Numbered from the stretch's first letter, positions 38,080 to 51,250 are shown. The stretch is DNA of 64,000 nt from Terebella lapidaria (GCA_949152475.1 OX424567.1:22655402-22719401); one strand, 5' to 3'. Notes: a model not told the origin generated them from the letters alone. Numbers and translations are program-made.

Positions 38080-39290
38080 GAGGGTGGTTTTTTCCCTTCA
38101 AAATGATGTATTACTGACGCCGATAAAATTAATGACTGTTGGGTAATACTGTACAGAAGTGCGATATCGTTTTCACCCCAAATCGTAGATTCCAGCCAGT
38201 AAGAATGGCAATTAGCGCAACAATTCGGACTGTGACCCCATATTTCTTTGGTTTTATTTGTAAGGGTAGTTTTTCCCCTTAAAATGGTGTATTACTCACC
38301 CCGACAAAATTGATGATTGTTGGGTAATACTGTACAGAAATGCGATATATATACTCGTTTTTCCCCTGAATCGTAGGTCCCGGTAAATAAAAATGCCAAT
38401 TAGCGCAACAATTCAGACCGTGAACCCATATTTTCTTGGTGTTATATGTAAGGGTAATTTTTCTCTTCAAAATGATGTATCACTCATCCTTATAAAACTG
38501 GTCGTTGTTGGGTGATACTGTACAGAAGTGCGATATATACTTGTACTTCCCCTAAATCATAGATTCCGATAATTAAAATGGCAATTAGCGCAATAATTCG
38601 GGCGGTGACCCCATATTTTTTTGGTTTTATATGTAAGGGTGGTTTTTTCCCTTCCAAATGCTGTATTACTCACGCCGATAAAATTGATAACTGTCGGTAA
38701 TACTGTACAGAAGTGCGATATATTCTCGTTTTTCCCCTAAATCGTAGATTTCGGCAAGTAAAAATGGCAATTAGCGCAACAATTCGGACGGTGACCCAAT
38801 ATTGTTTTGGTTTTATATGTAGGGGTAGTTTTCTACCTTCAAAATGATGTATTACTCATGCCGATAAAATTGATAACTGTTCGGTAATACTGTATAGAAG
38901 TGGGATATATTCTCGTTTTTCCCCTAAATCGTAGATTTCTGCAAGTGAAAATGGCAATTAGCGCAACAATTCGGACGGTTACCCAATATTTTTTTGGTTT
39001 TATATGTAAGGGTAGTTTTCTACCTTCAAAATGATGTATTACTCATGGCGATAAAATTGATAACTGTTCGGTTATTCTGTACAGAAGTGCGATATATTTT
39101 TGCTTTTCCCGTAAATCGTAGATTTCTGCAAGTAAAAATGGCAATTAGCGCAACAATTCGGACGGTGACCCAAATTTTTTTTGGTTTTATATGTAAGGGT
39201 AGTTTTCTACCTTCAAAATGATGTATTACTCATGTCGATAAAATTGACGATTGTCCGGTAATACTGTATATAAGTGCGATGTACTTGTAT
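38080..39290 (+). repeat. Satellite-like array, about 6.5 copies of a ~187-base unit
   Basis: AAAATGATGTATTACTCA-type words recur at about 38099, 38280, 38468, 38656, 38839, 39026 and 39216, that is every 181-190 bases. Shared blocks are TGGCAATTAGCGCAACAATT, CGGTGACCC and GGTTTTATATGTAAGGGT. Later copies resemble one another more than earlier ones do. Confidence 0.9.
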
Positions 39291-39824
39291 TTTCCCTATA
39301 CTCTCCATTATAAAACGGTACTCAAGGTTCGCAGCCTAAATTGTTCCATAACGGAAAAAAACGCACGGTGACCTATACTTTTCTCGGCAGTTTTGTGCTC
39401 AAATATACCAAATGTTGACATTTGATTAATTGTTTTGAGCAAATAAACCCTTTTGCCCTTTGGAGCGAGCCACCTTAAAGCAATTAACGAATATGGTATA
39501 CAGCTTGTACATATAGCTATATATATATATATATTTATTTATTTTTCATAAACATTATATTAAATTCAAGGGATTTACAAATAGCCTAATGACTAACATA
39601 CATGTACATACATTGTAATTGCAACTTTTAAATATCCCAAACTGCCACATTGTATGTCTACGGGATATGAAATATTTGATTCTTCTTTGAAACGTGCAAG
39701 CTAGATAGCTTCAATTCAGAGCCTTTTTGTCACTTGACTACACTCGGCTATAGGCGTTTGACAATATATATAGGGGCGGGCCGAAAATGGTCTTGAAATA
39801 TTTCAACACTGTACATGTATAGCG

Positions 39825-40720
39825 ATTATGAATGAATGAATCTTTGAATGAATGAATGAATGAATGAATGAATGAATGAATGAATCTTTATTTTCATTTC
39901 CAATTTTACAATTTCATGATACATTTGAACATAATTCAACAAGCGGAGATATTTAAATGGAAATGATGGACATGCTTAGTAAAGTTTACTGTCTTCCAGC
40001 TTGCCCGTGAAAAAAAGAAAATTGCTAGAGAAATATTGATTTGATATTGTTGGTATCAACAAACCATCGCCTCACTCCACAATATTTATATGGTGTTTAA
40101 ATAATGAAACAAAATCAAGCACCAGACCAGGTGGCGTGAAAGATATAGAGCAGACAAAATAGTTGCTTCAACTATTTTGATATGATTGTTGACATACGGT
40201 ATAAAAAATAGCGCAAGATATGTATGAAGTGAAAGCATTCAAATTATGTACGAGTATAGGACACATTCCCAGAAACATGTTAACTATATTGCATCCATTT
40301 ATGAGTGAAATAGTGCACTGACCAGGAGAGGCGATATCACAATCCGTTCAAACAGATGGCGACATCACCTCAAGTGCTATCTGCGCATCAACTCCCACAA
40401 CCCCGAGTTCATGACCACGAAATATCTATAGGTATCAACAGCCATTGGGAACCGCTGGACGAACAGGAAGCAGACGAGATCAGTAAGATCATGCGCTAAA
40501 AGACATTATTAGTTTCTTTCTAGAAGTATTTTTCTGAATTGGCGTTTTAGCATTGACCTTGATTCAATATTGTTGATAAGGCTGTGCCATTTATTCCATA
40601 TACGCGGGAAACTGAGTAATGGCAAAGCTCGAATATAATTCGACCGGCATCGAGGGATATAATGTACATATATATCTTCTAACAGATCATATACAAGTAC
40701 CCATACATCCTTCATACCCG
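39825..40720 (-). mobile_element. 3' fragment of a LINE-like retrotransposon
   Basis: On the minus strand a frame ending at 40509 resembles the extreme C-terminus of LINE reverse-transcriptase proteins (R-x-LP, RIWNKWHSLINNI, FRKILL). The sequence then runs to a GAAT/ATTC microsatellite at 39825-39893, the kind of simple-repeat tail many LINEs carry. The 5' portion is absent. The clade cannot be assigned. Confidence 0.45.
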
Positions 40721-41389
40721 TACATGCTTAGATCGTACGCACAGCTTGAAACTACGACTTGGTTTGAGCATAAATTCCGATTCAGCTAAATAGACTCTGA
40801 AATGGGCAGGGGCTCTGATTTGATGAAATTCGAGGAGGTGTGTTCCGACTTTCGGGTGTCATGCCGCCGATCTCTCCCCTTATCGATTCCAATTAAGCCC
40901 CCAAATTAGGCCCACGCAGTACGGTCCGATTATTTCCAATACATTGGTGAACCGTTCCTATTGCAATATACGGATACGCTCCATTAACAGCATGGGAAAT
41001 AATATCTTAGGTATTATCTCGTATTCCACATGAGAGATAACATGACAAGATCCGAAGGTATCGTCCTATAATTGGATATTCAATATCTCGTCAATGACAT
41101 TCTGCCTGGTCACATATATCACGTGCTTTTGAAACGGTTGACAATTAGACAATTAGTAGATTCCTCATCTGGAACCGACTTCAATGCCTGTCGATTTGTG
41201 GGTTTCGTGAAGGGTATTTAGCTTATGTTGCATCAGTTTGACAGGATTTACAGCTATATATTAAAACATTCTTACATTCATGGTAAGTGCGCTAATTTAC
41301 AGCATATTTTGATATCGCCTATATCATAATTTGCGACAAACATCAACACATAACAATCGTATAAATGTTTATTATATTCATTCAGAACT

Positions 41390-44300
41390 ATGGCAGGGTG
41401 GTGGATACCTGTTGTTTGTTTCCTTTTGGCTTTCCATAGTGGAAATGGGATAAGTGTGGTAGGTATTAAAACGGAAGATGTGCAAATTCGCGGTGATAGA
41501 TATGACTGAAATGCTTGCCAATCACATTATACGTGTATCTGATACCGATAACGTGTTATTGGAGTTCACTTTCACCCTATTTATTTAACTGAGCAATACA
41601 CACAATTGACAAAATTAATCGTCATGGCCGAAGTGTTCAGAGACAAAAGCGGCCCATATGTGATATTTCAAACAGACAGGAAGCGGGACTTCCTGGGATT
41701 CGTACATGGGGGATAACGACCCCTGGTACAACTACATGGGGCTGAGCTATGGGTACGGTCACTATGGTCCTGATGGGTATAGCCCAGGATGGGCTTACTA
41801 TGATGAATCCAATGAAGACGATGGTCTGACGCCAGGGGCGAGTGCGGAAGAGAGTTCCGAGACTGGTCAGAATGCGCCCTCGCCTGGGAACCAGGTGGAT
41901 AATGATGATGTTAATGACGACAACTGGAATAACACAATCGACTCTATCGTAGAGAACAACCCAGCAATAAACGTGGACGTAGCTGGTAAGTTCAGTCTGC
42001 TTGTTGGTGTAGTTTGAACAGACTCATTACTAATTTTGTGTTGGAATAAAGTACTTGTTAGGGTGTATAAACTGTTTTTATGGAGGGAATTACTGACAGG
42101 AATTGAAAATCAGTCGAGCAAGTTGATATAATCATGACCTGACACCCAAATATCCGGCAATAACCATAAATTCCATTTCCAACCATTTGGGAAAATCGGC
42201 AAAATCGAAGAAACTTTGTGGCTTGCTTAACACGTCGGAATTAAAATTGATTGCGGGCAATGATTATATTGCGCGATAAATATGTGAACCAATCATGTAT
42301 GGTGTCTCATACTGCAATGAAAACTGCCGGATCTAATACATGAAAAAAAGATATCTGATTCACGATTAGTTGAAAATTCGTGCAATATAATTTCATTTTT
42401 AATGTGCACACGTTGAAAATACTTCTGACCGTTTCGGCCAGCCATAAATCCACTTGGGTAGGGCAGGTGATCTACTGTGAACTGATATTTGGAAGCTTTG
42501 AATGATCCGCCGATTGCCGATTTTCCCTAATGGTTGGAAATGGAATTTATCCAGCCATGATAGCTCAATTGGTTAGGGCGTCAGGGTTGAGTGCGGGAGG
42601 TACCGGGTTCAATCCTTGGCGCCGGCGCTGAAAGACTTGCATTGGGGGATCTGTTTCACCCATCAGTAAAATGGGTACCTGGCTATAGACAGAGATGGCA
42701 ATGTGTATGAATACTGTATATATGTGCACCAGAGATGGTTGCCTAAGTTACAGCTGTATGCCTCCCGGGAGGTTGAAAATGTGTCGGAATGAGCAGGTCT
42801 GCCAGGGGTAATAATTGTAAAGCGCTTTGAGCATGTGGTACATGGAAAAGCGCTATATAAAAATGCAATTATTATTATTATTATTATTATTATCCGAAAA
42901 ACTACTTAGGTATTGATAATGTCAGAGAAAAAATAGATTGAATACCAATACTTGCTTTGATGTAATAACCCATCACGGCTACTACAACAAAATTTCGATG
43001 ATAACAATAGAAACCCAACATCACCTTTTCGAAAAAGAAACAAAACCTAAATAAACAAACATATATTGTTCAATGTGAGTAGATTCTCAATCAGTGATAT
43101 TACATTTTTCAACACCCCTCCAGGGTAATACATCTGAGACCCACGGAGGGTAAGCATGGGCGGCCCCGGTCCGAAGAAATAATATTTCTGATCGTTTCAA
43201 TGAGGTTTTTACATTTTAATCTAATGAATAAACGCAAATACTGTGAGAGCTTTGCGATATATGTTTGGACCACGGGGGTCAAGCGTACCTGAAGTAGTCA
43301 GAGGAATATTGACGCTCCTGAATTATTGGGAATGAGAGCGTGTGTAGGTATCAATCTATTACCACAAATACTTTTGATATCAACGTCATGGTGGAGCCAA
43401 ATATTGTAAGGTAGGCTGCAAAGAAACCATGAGGAACTCGCCTACGATGTGTTTGCAGGCAAAGCACTGTCAAAATTTCCGGGAAACATTAGCACAAAAT
43501 ACATGGAAAAAGCCGACGATGTTGGTTTAAGGTAATACATACGCATACAGTAGCAAAACAAAAATATCGAGCTAAATTCCTGATGTTGGCAGAACAATTA
43601 CAGAAGGGTGCCAACTTTTATAGTTTCCGACATAAAAATGATCAAATGTGATGAAAAAGATGGTTTTTTACACCAAAATAGACGCATAAACTATCGATTT
43701 CAACCAAATTATTGGGCAACATCAAATCTATTGAAGGTCTGATCTCGGATATAGATCTATAGATATGTTGTCCTTTGTTGATATGGAGAATAGTGAGCTA
43801 TTTGATCTATTGAATTACGGTTATTAATCACACAAACTTTCCCATCCCAACATATTTCCGCTAGCCACAAAAATAATTCTATTCACTGTAGGTTACTTTT
43901 ATATAGTAATTTCTGCTTTTACCGTTCAGAACTGATGAAGTCACCGAAGTACATGGAAAGGCTGCAGGATATATATGCTGATCTTCAGGCCTCAGGAGTA
44001 ACAAACATGACTCCCGAAGGTGCGTTCCGTGACTGATATTTCACACTGGGTAAGCGGATCATAACGTTCGGGCATATTTTTGTTGATAAATTGCAAAACA
44101 TGCTGATTTATTGATCGGGATATGTTTCATCCGGATCTCCCAAGCACACCCTCACACAGGTTGGACAGAAATTGGTGTGATTATAGACATATTGAAAGAT
44201 AAAGACAAAAAACTGAAAATAGAGGTTTTTTGTTTGTTGTGTGCAACATCTTCAATTAAAATCAATATTGTCCATTTGATTAACTGTGGGATAATAGTGT

Positions 44301-45692
44301 GGTCCGGATGAACCATGCCTGAATTATATATCTCCATATTTCAGCCAGATAAACCATAAAATATAAGCGAACGTTGTGATTCGCTTACCCCCTAATGTGT
44401 ATTTTATAAATTCAAAATATTTCTGAAGGCAAGATACTTTTTATTTTATTTAGGCGAGAGATTACTCGAAACACATAATAATAGTACGCCCAATTATGCA
44501 GTTAAATGTACACAGTTTAAGTGTTCTGACTCATATTGATATGCCACTATCTGGATTCGAAAACAAAACGGCCGTCAAAATTGAGTATTTTTGTTGAAAA
44601 CTGAAATCCATCTCGAGGCATTTTAGTATTTTGTCCAAACAATAAGAGAGTTTGGATCGCAGATTTGGAAACAAAATTGACGGACGCCGGCGGTATTGAA
44701 TGTAAAGACTAACCAATAGATAAGCAAACTACATATACATACATGTCCCTTAACCGAAGAAGGAGAAGGCGCCACATGATTGTTGATAGAGAGAGTACAT
44801 CAGTTGTCTGGTGGTAAATTGCATCTCTTCCCTCTCTGGCCAGGTCTGCTCAGCCACCCTGAGATCGGCCCCAGGATGCTGGAGTTGGTTCTGGACATCA
44901 TGCGGGATATGGGTCACCCTGAGGAAAACATAATGATGATGCGAGAGTACTTCCAGGGCGGTAACCACCCCGGTGAGCACCTCCATTTCAAATTGTTGCA
45001 AATGATTTCTATAGTCTAGAACATCATTATATAAATTGGCTAATGATAAACGAGCAACGTCGATGGATAGTGCAGTTCAAAAGTGATTGGAGTACATTGT
45101 ACTCATTATTACAAATATTATTTGTAGACAAATAATCATATAAACGATACGAAAGAGGTACTAGCAAATTATGAAAAATTAAAAAAAAAGAACAATATGA
45201 AATTTGTAGACCTCATGGCTGGTCTGCTTGCGGGTAGCGCGACAATTCCTACCGGCCAGTCCCCAATTGTTCCGGCGGAACCTGAGGTCATTTCGTCCGA
45301 GCAATCCTCGGCATCTGATGACGACTCGATGGCCGGCCCTCCCGCTTCTCTCAGTAAATAGCTATGTTGTTGTGTAGGTCTATTGTCTATATAACCGTAT
45401 TTTCCTGGGTCAGTTCCGGTCACCACCGATAGCATAACATATCGTCTTTTTATCACCAACAGGCGACTTTTTCAACAATCTGGCAGACAACGGGGAGGAA
45501 TGGCGCGAGTTTTTCGACCAATGGGAGGCAGATCCGCGCGTGAGCGTCCCTAGCAACGCCGAGCTGGACAAGCTAACGGCTATCAACAAGGTCCTCGCCC
45601 TGGCCAGACATACGGGCGTCATGGAGGGGATTTCCCACAGCGTAACTTCCAACCAGAGTGGCGGATCCATGCAGATGTGTCTCTGCATCTGA
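41390..45692 (+). CDS. Gene C: secreted acidic/Tyr-rich family protein (323 aa)
   Basis: Exons 41390-41458, 41676-41985, 43930-44019, 44844-44972, 45210-45353 and 45463-45692 join in frame (phases 0, 1, 1, 1, 1) to 972 bases. The signal peptide is MAGWWIPVVCFLLAFHSGNG; an acceptor (CATTCAG) just before the ATG implies a non-coding first exon, perhaps ending at the GTAAGT near 41283. Exon 2 is Tyr/Gly-rich then acidic (DNDPWYNYMGL, EEDD-type stretches). The 90-base exon 3 (KSPKYMERL) and 129-base exon 4 (SHPEIGPRM, LDIMRDMGH) are helical modules of exactly the lengths found in gene D. Exon 5 is a Ser/Pro/acidic spacer. Exon 6 is the family C-terminal domain (FFDQWEADP, LALARHTGVM) ending QMCLCI. 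Long introns contain a SINE and dispersed repeats. Function is unknown; likely secreted matrix. Confidence 0.85.
42167..42549. repeat. 36-base inverted repeat pair in a gene C intron
   Basis: Arms 42167-42202 and 42514-42549 (inner words CATTTCCAACCATT and AATGGTTGGAAATG) are inverted with about one or two mismatches and 311 bases between them. They may be the ends of a small MITE. The right arm abuts the SINE that follows. Confidence 0.7.
42550..42893 (+). mobile_element. tRNA-derived SINE
   Basis: The head has RNA polymerase III box A (TAGCTCAATTGG) and box B (GGGTTCAATCC) at tRNA-like spacing. The body ends in AAGCGCTTTGAG and GCGCTATATAAAA, followed by an ATT repeat (42868-42893). This tail is typical of widespread metazoan SINEs; it may be a MetaSINE, recalled from the literature and not verified. 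No clear target duplication is visible. Confidence 0.85.
43137..43890 (-). repeat. Dispersed repeat copy 2, in a gene C intron
   Basis: Reverse complement of 25090-25500 with about 280 extra bases near 43265-43545; the extra part includes the ATCAATCTATTACC repeat (43345-43370). The sequence ends 40 bases before exon 3 of gene C. Confidence 0.75.
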
Positions 45693-47494
45693 AACCCCCA
45701 CATATCTCAAACACCAATATCATTGGTTTGACTATCAGCCGCTTATATTCAATTGATCGTATAAACCGTGCCTTTTATCAAATTGTACACTATTTCTATG
45801 GAATTTTTATGTCACATTTTCTTAATATACCCCGTGTCGGACTTAATATCCTTCTGAGATATCAAAACGTTACGCATACATATGTTTCATGATCTTTTTG
45901 TCATACATAATAAAACCGTTGCACTTACAATATATATATACATCTTTGCAGTTCAGATCAAGCCACAAGTTATAAAAGTATAAAACTATTCGAAGTGATA
46001 TTATACGTGAAGCATAACTCACGCAAAATATTTTATTTCAATACATGGAAGCACCGATAATGGCTTACAAAACACGAACCAGAATACTCTGTTGAAATAT
46101 ATCATACTTTGGAGCACTATGATGGCGTATCTACCCTGCTGCTACAATCTTAAAACAACCAAAGTACAGTCTTCAAATTCGTTAGTCTGTTGTCGGGCAC
46201 TGTATGCTGCATGTAATTTCCTCGGGTGCACAGTATAAACAACCTCTCAACCCCACCCCAGATGACGAGTCATTTTGGGTGTTTAGTTGTCATAATAAAA
46301 ATCGTGCAGAATTGTGTTAATACATGCATCCATCACCTTATATCCCTCAAACTTATATATCAATTTCATAAAATCAAAATATCGAATTGTACAGGTATTA
46401 AAATCCGGTTCCATTTCTGCTGAATCTCTTCACGTAGATAGTCAGGAAGAAACCTGCTTGGTCATCCAACATGCATGATTTACCTGGAATGTATATGCAA
46501 ATACACACGACTAAGTACTACTGTGGGATTATTTTGAAATCCGCTTTTCAAATAAGCAATTCTTCATTCAGTTGGTAAAACAAGTTAGTTCGATATAACA
46601 ATGACATTGACTTGTAAATCCCATGAAAATATAAAGAGTAACAAATATCAAACTTTCATTTGATCCAAATCTGCTACATTGCAAACATCACAAGAACATA
46701 TAGTGTTTATGAGCAAAACCGGAGTGCTTTCTGCATTCATTTGAAAATTAGTATTTCTCCATTTATATATATGGAACAAGCCCTTATATATATATCATTC
46801 GCTGAAAAAACCTGAATATCATTGAACATGTTGTTGTTATGTTTTGACATCCATTTACTTTGCGGAGATGACCAGGTCGACATCCAATACATGTGTGCAC
46901 TAGTAGTTACCCATAATACAGATATGATATCCAATTGATCGATTTCTTGGATGTCAATATATGTGGGATAAGTAAAACTAACGCAATCAATGCGAATCAC
47001 CCGTTATTCTTTCAGTGATTTATGTTAGGTTTCAGTCAAATAATAATTTGAAGGTCAAACACCCAGACGTTCAACCAGAAACTTAAGGATTTTAACGTCA
47101 GGATCCATTCCATCAACAGTATAAAAGGATAAGGATCCCCAAGACTCAAATGACATAAACCTCTCCACAATTCATATAAAGTCTAGTTGTCGATATAATA
47201 TCCATGCCACCTATTAATTCAGGTTTATTTAAATTCAGATGAAGTTATCATGTCCAGGTGAATAACAAAATGCAGATGGATACACATTGTAAAATGATTG
47301 CCTTGTTTCCTCAAAACGTGTATATCACTACCTCAATTGAATAATCATGTTCAATCTGTGAATTCCCATGACTCACGCAAGCACAGTGACGATGACATTA
47401 AAAGCAACACAGAATTTATTAATTCAACTGCATGACGCAATAGGCAATATTTAGTTCACAACTACATGTTCCGATACATTGCATGTTTTTAACA
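45693..47494. other. 3' ends of convergent genes C and D
   Basis: AATAAA at 45909-45914 serves gene C (217 bases past its stop) and the minus-strand AATAAA at 47415-47420 serves gene D (about 75 bases past its stop). The AT-rich 1.5 kb between has no coding signal. Confidence 0.55.
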
Positions 47495-50400
47495 TTAGAT
47501 ACAGAGGCACATTTGCGTAGCTCCGTTGTTGTCGTTGGCTGTGATACTATGGGACACCTCGTCCACGATGGCGCCAGTGTTCCTAGCCAGGGCCAAAACC
47601 GTCTGGATCACAAACAGCTTGTCCAGCTCCTTGTTGCTGGGAACACTGACAGCTGGATCCGAGGCCCACTGGTCGAAAAACTCCCGCCAATCGTCTCGTT
47701 TGTTTTGTGCTATTTCTCCGAAGTAGCTCGCTGAAAATTCCCCACGGAGGATCTTATAAAACGGATCATCAAACGTTGGCACGGCAAAACATATTAATAA
47801 GTAGTAAGTTGTTATAGATTGGAGTTCCGTATACCACATGATACCCAATTACACCCTGTGTAGCACAGACCACACAATACATACGAATCTGGAATATATT
47901 CTACTCACTTAAGAGTGTTGACTGTTCTGCCGTGTTTGCGGCGCCGTTGTCTCCACCACCATCTGTAATCGGATCGCTGTACCCAGAGCTCCCGTCAACG
48001 CCCATCATGTTGCTCAGCGCCACTGGATAAACAAATAATGGAAATCGAACACCTCAGCTTGTGTGATATTTGTTATCCACATTACCAACAGTACTTCATA
48101 TTTGATCTCTTCAATGTTTGGTGTCAGGGAAGAAATTATTTTTGTGAGTCATTGCAAATAATTCCGCCATCGACTGTCTTTCGACACATACGAAATTATA
48201 TTACTGTCGTTTTTACACGACATGTTAATATGGTTTCATCATGCTAGTTGGCGAAAAATCAATCGTTCATCAGACATTTGGGATAATTTCCATAAAGTCC
48301 AGTCATGTACACCGAATGTGGCGACTTACCAATATCCATACCGTTGGCGAAACCTTGCCGAAAAGCTTCCACGACATCCGGCCCATACCCAAGATCAACC
48401 AATATGTCCAGAATGATGCTGTTCATCTCCCTCCCGTACACGGGATGGGTCTGGATCTCTGTGACATGACACAACACCCAGATATATTTGTAGTCACAAT
48501 ATTCAGTTGTCCCCTCGACATGCTTATTATATATATTTTATTTGAATAATATACATTATACACAGCTGTAGTTATATTATCTTTTTTTTGCATCAAAAAC
48601 CGAAAGAAGGAAGGGCATAGAATGGCATACTTGTAACAAATATCACGGGTAGTTGTACTGAGTCCATCTAAGAGGAAATAATTAGCTTTCGTTGAGTACT
48701 AATACCTGCTGGTCCTAAGGCCTCATTCCCGTCTGCCATCATTTGGTCAGCCAGAGCAATCATCCTCTCCATATATTTAGGTGTCTTGATCATTTCTATA
48801 AACCAACGAGAGTACTAAATCTCGCATCGAATAATGTAGTGAGTGAATAATGAATATGTGATGTGATGGGACATTCAATGCTCTGAGGTGTATTGTCCCG
48901 TGTTGTCAAAGGACCGACAGTTGGGAGTGGAAACACGTAGGGAAACCCTGAAATAGAGATACAACTGTTGAACCAAACACTTTCTCCAAATCAAAGTGTA
49001 TCCTAATCAACATCTCACCATAGACAGATGCCACCAGGCCCTGTGGAGGATGCTTTGCTGCAGCCAACTTGTTTATGAGCCGGCCCCATTCATCGTCACT
49101 ATACGGGGCATCGTTACCATGGTTACTCTCAGCACTGTCGTCCCCAACAACTACAACAAAATATATTGTTGATATACTAACAGCAACTGTATTACCAGGG
49201 TATCACGAACGCCCCTTATTTGTGAAGCTTGGGTTTACATTAATCTCGAGAAGCAACGCCATATCATATTGTCGCGTTAAACGTATTTCAGCTTTGAGGA
49301 AAATGTAGATGGGTTCACGTTGCGCCTGCGAGGCAATGACAATGTCATATCAGAACCTAAATGTACCTCTAGCCTTATTATTTCCTTGTTCCATGCTGTC
49401 ATCTTTATCCCGAGTGGTTGATCCTTCGTGGCTGGCGCTGTAGTAGTAGTGCTGGTTGTTTCCTTCGTACGGTCCCTGATCCTGAAAGTAGGGTCAAAGT
49501 TCTATCAATCCTTGCAACAGTATTGCATCCTAAATCCACAGATCCTTCTCTAAACGTGTGCTGTTGAAAAACGCACGTGTTGCGCTTCGATATACTTTAT
49601 TAGGGGATTTCCACAGGACTACCATAAATCCGATTTGCGGTGCGGGAGAAACGCATATAAACTTATAACACCTATCGTATTCATTTCAACTTTGTCGATA
49701 ACGGAGTTATACAAAATGTACTCACTTGGCCAGGTAGAGCGTTGGGGCCATTGATTGCCGCAAACGCAATCGACGCTGATCAAAAATAAATATTCACATT
49801 CGTAGAAATTGGAGGAAATGACAATAATCGCAAACGTTCAAGTGATTCGGCTAGTTTGATTTCTCCCAACTTCAGAATGATTCACACATCCGGTGTGATT
49901 TCAATACGTACAGAAACGTTGCCGAATGATCCGTTTATAGGGAAATCCACAAACCATATCGCACATGCGTTCATGTATGTCTCCATGTATAAGTTATTTA
50001 CTTGTTATCAATGAATTCCGGGATATTTCGAGGAAATCCCGTAAACTCAAATGTAGAACCTCAGAGGTACGGAAGAAAACGCTTAATATGTCAGTTTGCG
50101 GGCCGGTAACATACATGCCAAAATTTACTTACCCAAATCTTCGCCCCGCTCAAAGCCTTGCCTAAACAACTCAACAACATCCTCGTGGTACCCGAGATCG
50201 ACAAGAATATCAAGCACCATCTTCTCAAGCTCCTTGCGATACACTGGATCCGTCACAATCGCTGAAAAAGATGTTCAAATAAAATTGTCACTTCCCGGCC
50301 AACATACATTTGGATGGGCCGCGTTGTGAATGGCGCCAAACACTCGAATATAAGATCAGGGGTTTTAATAATATCCGGGATATCTGCCCGCAACTGTCAT

Positions 50401-51250
50401 TGATGGCCCGCGAGCGTTGGCGAGTGCATTACTGACAGTGAAGGACATGTATTGAACAAAGTAGGGACTTCCAACAGGTGGATATTCTATCCATCTTACA
50501 AAATCACGTTATTAATAAATTTGTTTGAATATATTATTAGTGCATGGATGGTATTTAACAAAGTAGGGACTTCAAACTTATATATTACCCATCCTACAAA
50601 ATCGCGTTCATAATAATCAAATGTGTTTGCATATAATATTAGTGAGTGAATGGTAACAGATCATTTAATGCAGTTAACCTTCAGCACTAATGCCTCCATT
50701 CCCGTCTGCTATTATTCGTTCTGCCAACATCTGTACTCTTGTCACGTACACAGGTGACTCCATAGATTCTGTGGCGGTACAAAAAAACCAAAACGATCAA
50801 TATGCAGATAATTTAAAAGGTATATGGAGAGTGTTACACCCGTTACTCATGTAATATGAAACCGTCAAGCGATGAATGTTAGGGTATTCTGCAGGTCATA
50901 TCCTCAAGAGGTATGTAATCAACAGCAACGTCCAAATATGGTATGAGTACCTCTAATTACCAAAAAAATAATATTTTACGAGTTCATTCTTTACAACGAT
51001 GTTCGTACCCAAAATCCCATCTAATAGATCCTGAACCGAGTAGTCCGAAAAATCAACGGTTGCGCCATCGCCACCGTATGCTTTGTGCTTGAAACATAAC
51101 CACCATCATTCCGTGAAACCGTGGATAAAATGCTAATAAACTTCACACGATTGTTCAGTATGTTCATCGTAACAATACATCGCTACTTACCACGTGCGAA
51201 ATCTGGATGATGCCCAGGATACACATTAACATACACGTGTTTGGCAACAT
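47495..51250 (-). CDS. Gene D: secreted family protein with duplicated modules (407 aa)
   Basis: Eleven exons on the minus strand (51191-51250, 51009-51087, 50679-50768, 50133-50261, 49726-49775, 49367-49481, 49019-49150, 48706-48795, 48330-48458, 47909-48022, 47495-47730) join exactly to 1224 bases. The signal exon (MLPNTCMLMCILGIIQIS) starts 4 bases after an acceptor. Two module sets follow. Set 1: YSVQDLLDGILG, a 90-base module (ESPVYVTRV) and a 129-base module (DPVYRKELEKM, LDILVDLGYHEDV). Set 2: DEWGRLINKLA, 90 bases (KTPKYMERM) and 129 bases (HPVYGREMNSI, LDILVDLGYGPDV). Between them exon 49726-49775 (ASIAFAAINGPNALPGQ) ends in phase 0, as signal exons do in this family. The last exon is the family domain (EFFDQWASDP, VLALARNTG) ending QMCLCI. 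It is convergent with gene C. No known homologue recalled. Confidence 0.85.

Noticed and set aside
42550..42625. Functional tRNA gene
   Set aside because: Box A and B are present but the sequence runs on into a conserved SINE body with a simple-repeat tail, and the cloverleaf is imperfect.
47495..51250. Two separate genes instead of gene D
   Set aside because: Only one signal-peptide ATG and one C-terminal exon exist; the middle exon has an in-frame stop upstream and no usable ATG, and all eleven exons join in phase.
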